From Omphalotus guepiniiformis (lineage: Eukaryota; Basidiomycota; Agaricomycetes; Agaricales; Omphalotaceae): DNA of 64,000 nt. The stretch lies in contig JAQOOI010000032.1 in NCBI GenBank assembly GCA_028554645.1, positions 50,044 through 114,043 of the forward strand. The letters are read 5' to 3'. Each line of letters starts with the position of its first letter. The first letter of the stretch is position 1. The translations under genes and the position numbers were made by a program. Of the stretch, positions 21,501 through 31,366 are shown in pieces. Below the pieces are notes generated by a model, which saw only the letters and a program-made list of their open reading frames with translations, had not been told where the DNA came from and ran no database searches.

Positions 21501-22853
21501 ATGAAGGAGCTTAAACAGGTGCTAGTTGGTGCAAAGAAGTTACCTAGCCCTGTTCCCAGCAAAGCTCCGGAGGAAGATAATGCTGGAAAGACGTCTAGAC
21601 GCCTCGAAGTGGTGCTAGAGCGTCCTAAGAACTTTAATCGACACTTGTATAAACCCATAAACATGACGGATGAGTCGTTGGAAACCCCTGAGCCCGAATT
21701 AGGCAAAGAGGCGCCCGCGCATAACGTCCCGGAAACGAAAAACTTAAATAAAAGACTATTTGATAACGTAAAGCCTATTGAGAGACGAATCCAACCACCA
21801 AAGGAGGGTCTAGAAACGTCCCCAGTGACCGCTAGAACACCTAGTGTGGATATAGAAGAGTCTCGAGGCTCGGCGAAGAAGAAAGTAACATTTGATTTGC
21901 CTAAGGGACCTGAATACAAACTACAAAGTGGCGTGTACAGGCCTGGAGTTGCTGAAGAAGTTGCAACGAAGATATTAAAGAGTGAAATACCTATAAGTAT
22001 GGAAGAAGTAATTGCTATTTCCCCTACTTTGCAGAAAATATTGAATAGAAAGACTAAGAATAGTCGAGTATATAAGAGGCCTCTAAAGGCATTTGTACAA
22101 GAGATTAGAGACGAGGAAAACCCAGAAGACACTGATCTACCTGAGGATTCTATCTCTTTGCCATATGACACTCAAGTAGTGGATATTGATGATCTAGCAT
22201 GGGGAGACTGCTTTGTACAGGTCCTCGAAGGCTCGAGCGGCTTGCAAACAGGATCTTTAGTCCATGTAGATGTTGTAGAACAATATCTCGAAGATGTTCC
22301 GCCATCTGAACGAGGAAAGATTATCATTGTAGCCAGACCAAGTGATAGTCTGCGAGTTATCTTTCCTGATATTAATAAACAAGGGCCAGTCGAGTGTATA
22401 CTTGACAGTGGGTCTCAAATAGTATCAATGGACACAGATATAGCAATGGGACTAGGTCTAGCCTGGGATCCAAAGACTGTTATCCATATGCAAAGTGCTA
22501 GTGGACAGCTAAGCCCAACCAGGGGTCTAGCTAGGAACGTACCGTTTACCTTTGGTGAAATAGTCGTTTATATGCAGATTCATGTGATGGATAAAGCTCC
22601 ATATAAAGTTCTGTTGGGAAGACCCTTCGATGTTTTAACAGAAAGTAATATTAAGACAAATAAGGATGGAAGTCAAGAATTAACGATTCGAGACCCTAAT
22701 TCTGGCATGACCTGCACAATGGGAACATATGAACGAGGCAGAGGTATTGGACCGAAGCCTGAAGGAGAAGAAAAACTTACACCAGCTACCCAAAAAGCTG
22801 CAGAAGAGGAAAGAAGTCCACAAGATGGAAATTTTCAATCCTCGAAGATCTGA
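21501..22853 (+). CDS. Aspartic protease region of pol, 13-kb element
   Basis: 450 codons, starting with ATG 9 nt after the gag stop in another frame. A long disordered basic N-terminus precedes a retropepsin fold: CILDSGSQIVSMDTDIA gives the catalytic DSG, and KVLLGRPFDVL is the matching C-terminal strand (ALLGRP-like). The frame ends at a stop at 22851-22853, although downstream sequence in another frame (GHQGEVAVSIGLGKDGRY) continues the polyprotein, so a frameshift lies near 22845. Confidence 0.8.
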   Translation: MKELKQVLVGAKKLPSPVPSKAPEEDNAGKTSRRLEVVLERPKNFNRHLYKPINMTDESLETPEPELGKEAPAHNVPETKNLNKRLFDNVKPIERRIQPPKEGLETSPVTARTPSVDIEESRGSAKKKVTFDLPKGPEYKLQSGVYRPGVAEEVATKILKSEIPISMEEVIAISPTLQKILNRKTKNSRVYKRPLKAFVQEIRDEENPEDTDLPEDSISLPYDTQVVDIDDLAWGDCFVQVLEGSSGLQTGSLVHVDVVEQYLEDVPPSERGKIIIVARPSDSLRVIFPDINKQGPVECILDSGSQIVSMDTDIAMGLGLAWDPKTVIHMQSASGQLSPTRGLARNVPFTFGEIVVYMQIHVMDKAPYKVLLGRPFDVLTESNIKTNKDGSQELTIRDPNSGMTCTMGTYERGRGIGPKPEGEEKLTPATQKAAEEERSPQDGNFQSSKI

Positions 22854-23378
22854 CAGGCCATCAGGGAGAGGTTGCTGTAAGTATTGGCCTAGGAAAAGAT
22901 GGTAGATATGAAATAACTGGGTATAGACTGCCTGATGAGGAGACATTCTCTAATAATGAGAAGGCTGAGGCATATGTATATGCATCTCGAGCTAGCATTG
23001 AAGAGAGTGATCCCAAGGCTGCCCTTATGCTTAAAAGCTACATGAAGAAGGAAATAAACGAAGATAATTGCAAGGTATATTGTACTTGGCGTGAAGCTAG
23101 AGTACAGGATGAGAAAGTACCTTCGAGACCTGCGTATGAGGGTCTCGAGGCAGCTACTGTATTCAATACGGCTGCTCGAACTGAGAAAATGGTTCGGCGA
23201 ATGCCAAACTTACACTGTAGGATCCTACCTCGTGGAAGTAAGGCTAGATTTCGAAAACCGTTTGCAGTATTCGGCAGTAAGTACAAACCTGTGGCAATAA
23301 AAGTGAAACCAGTAAAAAACTACGCTTCCAGAAGAGTTCAGGATAGAAAGGCACATAACTGGTGACCCGCTAGAAGGG
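22854..23378 (+). pseudogene. Linker of pol between protease and RT, frame-disrupted
   Basis: Open in a different frame from both neighbours. It reads GYRLPDEETFSNNEKAEAY and continues to KPVAIKVKPVK, where six A residues after GT (about 23314-23319) shift the frame. Past that run the frame reads TTLPEEFRIERHITGDP, the usual lead into the RT of this family. One extra A in the run explains the break. Confidence 0.7.
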
Positions 23379-25040
23379 ATGCCGACTTTGTCACCAAATC
23401 CACCAGACTTCACACCTGGAGAACGTTATAATGAAGAAAGAAAAGCTATTATTGAGAAGAATCATGATGAAGACTTCTTATGGCCTGAAGAAATGAAGCT
23501 AGTACATCACTTAATGAAGGTACAAGAGAAAGGTTTTGCATGGGAAGCTTCAGAAGGGGGAACTTTCAAGACAGAGTTCTTTCCACCTGTTAAATTTCCT
23601 GTTATACCACATACTCCATGGGTCGAGAGGAATATACCTATTCCGCCCGGGATCTATGGAGATGTATGCAAAATAATTAAAGATAAGATTGATTCTGGGG
23701 TCTACGAACCCTCGAGCTCCTCTTATAGATCCAGATGGTTCTGTGTTTTGAAGAAAGATGGCAAAAGTTTACGGCTAGTACACAGTCTAGAACCGTTAAA
23801 TAAGGTCACAATTCAACACTCAGGCATACCTCCTGCTACGGCTGATATAGCTAGAAGCTTTGCAGGCAGATCTTGTATTGGACTGCTAGATGTATTTGTA
23901 GGCTATGATGAAAGGCTCGTAGATGAGGGATCAAGGGATTTGACGACGTTTCAAACTCCTTTTGGCCCTCACCGACTTGTAAAACTACCAATGGGTTGGA
24001 CTAACTCAGTACCAATCTATCATGATGATATCACTTATATATTGAAAGAAGAAATTCCACACATAACGAGACCCTATATAGATGATGTTCCAGTGAAAGG
24101 ACCGTCTACTAGATATGAGCTCAAAGGTGGAGGATACGAAACAATTCCTGAGAACAGTGGAATTAGAAGATTTGTATGGGAACACATGCAAAATATGAAT
24201 AGAATTGTTCAACGAATGAAACATGCTGGAGGAACCTTCTCAGGACCTAAAGCATTCATTTGCTGCGCAGAAGGAAATGTTGTGGGACATAGAGTCTCGT
24301 ATGAGGGTGAATTACCTGAAGAAAAGATGGCTAAGACCATTTTGTCATGGGATGCAACTCAATGGACGAAGCGTACACACGTTAAATCATTCTTGGGGAC
24401 TGCAGGACAACTCAGGATGTTCATTAAAGACTATGCAAAGAAGGCTAGACCCCTCACGAGGTTGACTAGTTCACAAGTTCCCTTTGAGATAGGAGAAAAA
24501 GAGTTAGAAGCCGTCGAGCTATTAAAAGAAGGCATTAGAAATGCTCCTGCATTGAAACCAATTGATTATTCGTTGTCTAGCGGCATTACTCTAGCAGTGG
24601 ATACATCATGGATGGCTGTAGGATATTATTTATACCAAAGAGATCCTAAAGATCCTAAGAAGAAGTTTTATAACTACTTTGGATCTATAACATTAAATGA
24701 ACGAGAAGCAAGGTTCTCACAGCCTAAGAGAGAGTTATATGGGCTCAAGCTCGCGCTAGCCCATACTTACTACCAAACTTATGGTTGTAGGGATCTAACT
24801 GTAGAAACGGATGCTAGCTACATAAAAGGGATGTTAGATAACCCAAGTAGTGGCCCAAATGCAACTATTAATCGTTGGATTGAAGAAATAAGAAAGTATC
24901 ACTTTGAATTGGTACATATCAAGGGGTCTATACATGGACCTGATGGACTATCTAGACCACCACCGGGTAGTGAACCAACAGAGAGATTACCTGCTGAAGA
25001 GGAAGATTATCTAGATGAAGATGATGGGGAACCATTGCGG
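23379..25040 (+). CDS. Reverse transcriptase and RNase H, 13-kb element; integrase missing
   Basis: The RT has the family-typical lead HTPWVERNIPIPPGIYGDV, then SRWFCVLKKDGKSLRLVHSL, the first catalytic Asp in GLLDVFVGYD, LTTFQTPFGPHRLVKLPMGW and the YIDD catalytic box in RPYIDDVPVKGP. RNase H follows: LAVDTSWMAVGYYL, QPKRELYGLKLAL and TVETDASYIKGML supply its acidic residues. The frame stays open to 25112, but the last ~24 codons run antisense through the 3' exon of the minus-strand gene that ends at 25046 and are probably not original. No zinc-binding HHCC or DDE integrase follows, so this copy cannot integrate by itself. Confidence 0.85.
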
Positions 25041-25045
25041 TTTCG

Positions 25046-26295
25046 TCAGGAAGATGAAGAATCAGCGGTTTGCTTGTCCTCGACTGAGAGACGACTAAAT
25101 TGCTCTCGTTGAATGTTGTCCATCTGTTTAACAACGAACTGGTATTGATTGGCATGGAAATGTACAGCATGCTGAAGAGTGACTTGTTCGGTACGAAGGA
25201 AATTGAGAACTGAGCGTAAAGCTTCGACGCTAAGCTTGGGCAGTTCGAGATATGGAGTGAGCGCGATATGACGGAAAGTTGTAGCGATGGCGGCTTCTCG
25301 TAGGGTCTTATCCTCTGGTCAATATGATCAGTAGGGTCGAGACAGGGAGAACCCATGCTTACTTACCCTCAATATCCTCACGAAGATCGGAAATGGGTTG
25401 CTCGAGGCGAATGCGCTTGCCATTGGCAGCTGCAATGTTATCCTGAGCAACTGATAAGTAATACATGGCCTTGAGGTAGGAACGAGAACGTACATCCATT
25501 CCAGGTACATCGCCGAGGGCCAATGAAAGAGTAGAAGAACGATTCGCGACGTCCTGAACGTTCGGCGAAGTTATAATATGATGGATAAGAAGACACCGCA
25601 CTTACCCTGACCTTCTTGTTGAACTTGAGGCCAGGTGGAAGGCTTAATTCTTGAGAAGGGGCATGCATGGATGCAGAAAGACCCAATGCGGCTGCGAGTC
25701 CGGCTTTATAGTCCTAAACTTAGGTCAAGTCGGAGTCTCGACCTAAGAAATATGGATACTTACTGGAGTAGAAGCAATCCGACCTCCGACGAACTCGATC
25801 TCATCATCATCATCATCGTCTTCGATGATAAGAGGAGATTTAACGTTCTGTGAAGAGTATAGAATGAAGCTTGTAAAGATTAATGAGGAAAGAGGAGAGT
25901 TACCTTGCGCTTGCGAGTGGGCTGTCGAAGCACCTCGAGCTTGGCAAAGAACTCCTCGAGCCCATTTAGATGGTAGGGACGATTTACCCCATCAATCTCT
26001 GTAATAGCTATCACAGTGTTGAGTCCTTTCTGGAAGGTATCAAAGGCGATATCATCCTTGGCCACCACTTTGGCATTCAAAGGCTTTGACTATGAAGAAA
26101 TATGAGCTCGACGAAGCCTGAAGAATATAATAAACAAACCATATGATCGGCTAGAGCCGTCACGACTGGTCCTAGAAGCTTGGGACTGGCTTTGGGGAAG
26201 GCTTGAACGGCTTGAGCGGCAGTAGTAATGGCCTCTTGAGTCTCCTTTAACCATTGATCCCTCTCGGGCCAGGTCTTGTTGGATCCTCGAGCCAT
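25046..26295 (-). CDS. Antisense cargo gene 1 of 13-kb element, hypothetical, six exons
   Basis: Exons: 26295-26140, 26089-25904, 25847-25764, 25713-25606, 25553-25367, 25314-25046. They total 990 nt, 329 residues; every donor is GT (GTTTGT, GTAACT, GTAAGT) and every acceptor AG, with all phases consistent. It starts MARGSNKTWPERDQWLKETQ. An Asp run (IIEDDDDDEIEFVGG) precedes a possible helical middle and C-terminal region, with a Ser-rich end. No known domain is recognised and no zinc ligands are seen. The gene lies antisense to the retrotransposon, and its last exon abuts or overlaps the end of the RNase H coding region. Clean splicing and an intact frame argue that it is, or recently was, functional. 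It could be a captured host gene or a stable part of this element family. Confidence 0.75.
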
Positions 26296-27055
26296 GTGAC
26301 GATGAAATATGAACGAGAAGAAGACGAAAGTAAGGTTGAGAATGCAGGTTGAAGGTCTTAAAGAGTACTGATAACTTGGACCCACCTTCGGCGACCCTCC
26401 TTTATACTTTTCTGACTGAAAGCGGAACTCCTGGTCCCTTCGACGAAGTAACATGCCCGACTGATTAAGGCACCCTGGACTTAACTAAGGACTAGCCGAG
26501 ATATGCAGCGGGGACGCTGAACTTCTTTTGGTTTGGGGGAGAGGAGTCCATCTAGGACATAGAATTTTGAAATTTCTAAAGATTTCATAAAAACGAAACT
26601 TAAGTGTTTTAGATTTCAATAAATCAACATCTAAGATTGGTTGAAACGAACAAATAAGTGCCTGAGGCACAGAAGTGATAAGTAAGGGCACGAGACTTAT
26701 AAATAAAGGGGTCTAGTTACTACTTATTACCTTCGAGCTGGGATTTCTCTAAGTCGAGTCCATACTTACAGCCTCGACGAAGGCAATCTTAAAAGATATT
26801 AAATTAAATTTGAACTTAACAATGGATTCACACATAAAGAAAGAACATGAAAGCTTTTATTTGGCACTAAGGCCACGAGATTTCTATGTACATGGTACAA
26901 GAAATGAAAAACAAAGATATTTGGGCCTCTATGAAGAGAACCCTTGCTAGATATAATGATTTTGGAGCTCTATAAAGAGACTCCCTGCTGCGATGTAATG
27001 AAAATATTATTTAAAGTCCGAAGACTGTAGGCTACGCCTCGACGAAGATCCCGAG
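26296..27055. other. Spacer between the two cargo genes with a second polypurine-like tract
   Basis: 760 bp without a gene. At 26528-26542 it contains TTGGTTTGGGGGAGA, the same tract that stands directly before the 3' LTR at 29469-29483. This may be the original end of the element, showing that the segment to its right was added later. It must also hold the promoter of cargo gene 1. Confidence 0.6.
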
Positions 27056-28976
27056 TCACCTCTCCGGACTATCCTCTGCCAGGATCCGACCAACGCTTTC
27101 CTCCTCCACCGGGGAACGGGCGGTGTTGAGTGTCGTAATGGTAGGGAGGGAGGATGGAAAGGAAGAACTAGCCGACGCAGGTACCCGGGAAGATGAAGCA
27201 TTCGCCGAAGAGCGAAGAGGCACGAGAGCCGAGGTTACCATGCGCTCGATGGTGCTGCGAGTGTCGGATTTAGAGAAGTCGAGGGGAAGGCGCGACGAAC
27301 TCGGTTGGATCTGAAAACCAGTCTCCGTTTTCACCAAGCTCGAGTCTCGATCCAAAACCGACATGTCCCAGCCCAAGCCCGCGCCTATCATCTTCAAATC
27401 TTCGATTTCGTCCTTGAATGAAGGGTCGTTACGATGAAGAATGTTGAAAAGAAGGGTAGGATCGGTGACTGAACCACGAAGGTGCTCCTGGTCCCGCTCG
27501 ATGGATTCGCGAAGCTTGTTGGCGTTGTCGGCGAGGTCCAAGACGCTGCGGCGAAGTTGGTCGTATACAGAGATCTTCTCGACGAGACCAATAACTTCTG
27601 CGCCGAGGTCTGAATAAGGAGGAAATGAGAAAAGATGTTAAATAAAAAGAAATAAATGATTAAACTTACTATGAGAACCTTGACGAGCCAACCCGTAGAT
27701 CGTATTTCGCATCTCGAGGGCACGAGCCGGCGTCAGGGTCCATGAACAAGGTTGCCTGCTTTTGAAGCAGACGGCGCATTTGTAGGAGGTGCTCTGTATT
27801 TCGGGCGGGACACACTTCTCTGCTGCGTGAGCTGCGGTACATCGCGTACATGGCAAGCTGCCAGTGAGCTATAAAAGATAAATGAAAGAGTAATAAAATA
27901 AATAAGAAAGAGACTTACTGCGTCGATGGTTCGAGTTGCATGGAGCAAGTCGGCAAGGTTGAAGACCGTGTCGCTAGCAGGATGTGTGAAGAGGCCGGCC
28001 TCGGAGACCTGATGAGAAGGACCAGCCCTCGCTGATGAAGCAGGAGCAGGGGTCGGCGACCTTTCGCTAGCAACAGGAGATGGCTCTTTGGGAGTCGGGG
28101 CCTTTGCCTTAGGCTTGGGCTTCGGTTTGGGCTTCACTGCGCGAACGGGTGGACCAGTCTTGAGTGTTTTGGAAGGAGTGGACGCGCGAGGCTTCTTAAA
28201 AGAGAAGAGATCCATGTCGTCGTCGTCTTCTAGCAGCTCGAGCGCTCGCTTTTTCGAAGTCAGAACAGGCTAGAATATGAAAGGATATAAGAAAGAAATT
28301 TGAAGGGAATAGGAAGAAGAAAACGAACCTCAGGCTTGACTTGGACGGACTCGTCGTCAGACTCGAGGACCTCATCCTCTGAGTTGCTAAGAACGGTATC
28401 GTCGTCGCCACAATCGTCGCCGAGGATGGTATCGAAGTCGTGAAACTAGGAAATTATATTGAATAAGATTAAAAAGATTACGGTGGAATAAGGACTTACA
28501 GGCTCGAGACTATGTTTCTCCTGTCGATCGTCCTTCGAGATATACCAACCAGTCTTGTGAAGAGATGGGAGTCGAGATTCGAGGGGGTTGCAAAGTCGCA
28601 CTAAAGCTAGCCACACCGGGCGCACATGCGGACAGAAATCCTCGATGTCGAAGTCGACGTGCTCAAAGAGAGTATCCTAGAAGAGAAAATGTAAGAATGA
28701 AAGATTAAAACTATAAGAAATACAACATACCATGAAGGGAGTGGCACTTTCCACGGCCTTGGTCATTTCTGAGACCTTGGGGGGATTCTTTCGTGGTTTA
28801 TCAAAGTAACGACGATAGACGTCGACAATACATGCGATGACTTCATTGGCTTGTTCGTGAGGGTTGATCTGCGCGGTCTTTCGACCGGCTCGAGTTTTCT
28901 TGGCCACTGCCGAAATTTGAGAAGAAGAGGCTGCTTTGCCCTTCCCTTTGGAAGCTTTGCCGGTAGTTCGCGCCAT
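27056..28976 (-). CDS. Antisense cargo gene 2 of 13-kb element, Cys-cluster protein, six exons
   Basis: Exons: 28976-28731, 28676-28500, 28445-28329, 28269-27919, 27868-27670, 27609-27056. They total 1644 nt, 547 residues, with all phases consistent. It begins MARTTGKASKGKGKAASS, a basic tail; a conserved-looking domain follows (ANEVIACIVDVYRRYFDKPR, DTLFEHVDFDIEDFCPHVRP), then an acidic stretch, a KPKPKPKPKAKA linker, and at about residues 304-337 a cysteine cluster C-x2-C-x8-C-x11-C-x2-C-x6-C (CTRCTAAHAAEKC ... CAVCFKSRQPCSW), probably zinc binding. The C-terminus is Ser-rich. A TATATATA lies ~20-30 nt upstream of the start (28995-29003). I know similar Cys clusters from repetitive Agaricomycete proteins but no function; DNA or RNA binding is a guess. 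Confidence 0.78.
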
Positions 28977-29483
28977 TAGGAGTAAAGGAAGAACAAGTAT
29001 ATATAGAGAGAGACAGAGAGCTAGAGCCACTCTGAGAGAAAAATAGAGAGAAAGGAAGAATGGGCGTGAAAAAGTTGAAGTCCGTTTACTTATGGAACGA
29101 CTCACCTGACCATGTTCCCACGGCGCACGGACCAGTGAAAGGCTGAGAGATGCGTGAAAAGAAAGAATAGAGAAGTAAGAAACTGAATAAGAAATGTGAA
29201 AGAGGAAAAGAGACGGAAAGTCACTTGCCTGAAAAGAACCTACGGCAATTGCCGAAGGCAAACAGCTGGCCGAGAGTATTTTGGTTGGAGTTTGAAATTT
29301 GATGATCGGCATAGACCGGCAAAAAGCAATGAACAGTGTACCACTGCTTCGGCGAACTCTGAGATGTGTGTGAATAAGTATTATATAATCAACAGGCTGT
29401 CTGCGAAGCTTTAGAATGTATCTTTGGCTGTATGACTGACCAATCACCAGACCGGGGACGGTCTAGATTTGGTTTGGGGGAGA
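28977..29483. promoter_or_regulatory. Cargo gene 2 promoter region and polypurine tract
   Basis: About 500 bp between the cargo gene start and the 3' LTR. A TATATATA stands near 28995-29003 for minus-strand transcription. The polypurine tract GGTTTGGGGGAGA (29471-29483) immediately precedes the LTR and would prime plus-strand DNA synthesis. Confidence 0.6.
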
Positions 29484-30962
29484 TGTTGCGCTGAAAACGC
29501 ATACACACCTGAAATACCTGAAATTAAACGATTTCTACTGTGAATATGATGGGAATAAAGGGCTAGACTATGTCCCATAGTGCTAGCTAAAACATAGAAC
29601 ACGAATAGTTAAAGGCTCGAAGTGAAAGGACTACGATGTACGAGTATGCATCAAGACCTTATGGCTGATATGCCTCTAGACCTTCGGCGAAGTAACTACC
29701 TGCTGCGAGACTGTACAGTATGGTCAGACCCACCCTGCCTGGCAAAGAGCCCTTCGTCTGGAAGTCGCTATTTAAGTATCTGTGTAATCCACGGGACTTA
29801 GGAAGGAAGAAACTACACACACACAGGCGTAATAGCCTCATGAGCCTCGATAATGTCGAAAGGACAAAGCTAGAGGTATCGCCGAGCCATCAAAATGGTT
29901 TGTTCGAACTTAGCCGACCTCCTAGAACCTGCAGATTGATGATATACTGGAGATAACGCTTTATGATCGGAAATATATGATCGACGATTCCGTTCTGAGA
30001 TACTAGATGGTCAAAGCTATGAAAATGATCAGTCTCGATGACTGTATAATAACTTATTAGTAAAGTAATGACAGAATTGACCTTCGAGCGCTGGATATTG
30101 GTATATCTACGAGGTGCTATGGGGTCTAGATGTCGAAATAGGAGAAAATACGGAAGCCCGACGGGATAAATGACTAGAAATTGCCCTCGGCGCCCCTATA
30201 AGTACACTGTAAAACAGTTACGAAGATGAATAATAACGAAATGCATAGGAGTAGTTCGTTTAGAATGGCTCGAGCGCATGATAAGAAGGGTCTAGATGTA
30301 CCAAAAACATCACTAAAACATAATACTTACACATATATATCCAAGAACTGCACATAATTACCCTCTAGACGTGCCTACTTACCCAACTCAGTCATATTGT
30401 TTCTGTTTATATCCATTTTATACTCGATGTTATCCCTCTGTTCCTTTTAATTACTCCACTCAGTTTTCTATCTATTTATGAAATACTTACAAGCAGTAGA
30501 GTACATATACTGTCATGTATAGGGTCGAGCGCCCCAGGTTACGACTGCCCGCCAAATTGGAGAACTTTACGTATCTTCTAGAGCGTTAAATCGCAGAAGG
30601 CCTCTTGATTGTGAACGTCAGGCCCCGGTTCTTCGAGCTGGTAGAGGCGGACTATTAGGAATTGCAGTGCTTTAATAGAGTGCTAAATATCTGAACATCT
30701 GTTGTGTTTGAACTGTCTGTCTGTCTGTCTGTCTGTCTGTGTCTGTCTGTCTGTGTCTGTCTGTTTGCTGTTTCTGGTACTCGTCGAAGGGTCTAGACGG
30801 TGATCTTACAGTTCAGTTAGTCTTTCCAACAGTCTAGCTCGACTTTAGTCAGTTTTCTGCGTGCGGAATCTTTGCCAACGCCAGACTACACTCGCTTTTA
30901 CAAAGCAACCTTTGAGTTTAGACGAGTTCCTACGTCTTAGAGTGCTCATTACGCTGCTATTA
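29484..30962 (+). repeat. 3' LTR of 13-kb element
   Basis: 1479 bp, nearly identical to 17997-19503 apart from a shorter CTGT tract and isolated substitutions (for example CAGAAATGAC versus CAGAATTGAC). Followed by the target duplication GCGA. Confidence 0.92.
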
Positions 30963-30966
30963 GCGA

Positions 30967-31366
30967 TGGATGGTGGTTTTATGGAACGGGGATTACGGCG
31001 ATGGTATTGATCAATAAGTTCGTTCTGATGTTCCGGAATTTCTGAGAGTGGTAACCAGGAGTTTTCGGATGGAGGTTGATCTCTCCACGTAACTAAGTAA
31101 TCATAGCGTCTCCCGATTTTGCGGGAATCAATGATCGAGTGAATGGGGTTGGGATTATCTATGTCAAGAGTTATCGGCATTGGAGAAGCGTGTGGATGGA
31201 ATTTGGATGGGTCTTTATAGGGTTCAAGGAGTGATGCATGAAATACTGGGTGAAGGCGGTGTAAGTATGTTGGCAAGTGGAGAACATATGAATCGGAATT
31301 TTGCACGCGCTGTTTGATTGGATAGGGTCCAAGTCGTCGGTGATCGAGTTTTAATGAAGGTCGCGT
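30967..31366 (-). pseudogene. Host Ty3 pol, integrase C-terminal part and chromodomain-like tail (piece 3)
   Basis: Encodes RPSLKLDHRRLGPYPIKQRV, then HPVFHASLLEPY, a typical end of the integrase C-terminal domain. A chromodomain-like segment follows: IHSIIDSRKIGRRYDYLVTW and NSWLPLSEIPEHQNELI, with the aromatic W of W-x5-SW-x-P-type folds. Chromodomains of such integrases bind histone tails and guide insertion. The piece is bounded on both sides by insertions. Confidence 0.82.

Larger units (their letters stand above)
17997..30962 (+). mobile_element. 13-kb LTR retrotransposon carrying two antisense intron-containing genes, no integrase
   Basis: LTRs 17997-19503 and 29484-30962, target duplication GCGA on both sides (17993-17996 and 30963-30966). 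The internal order is PBS, gag, protease, RT-RNase H (plus strand), then two multi-exon genes on the minus strand, then polypurine tract and 3' LTR. Integrase is absent where it should follow RNase H. The frames of pol are broken twice. LTRs differ by a CTGT-repeat length change and very few substitutions, so insertion is recent and presumably used enzymes from another copy. Confidence 0.88.

Noticed and set aside
25041..25112. C-terminal extension of the RNase H frame (ESAVCLSSTERRLNCSR).
   Set aside because: These codons are the reverse of the last exon of cargo gene 1; not treated as part of the retroelement protein.
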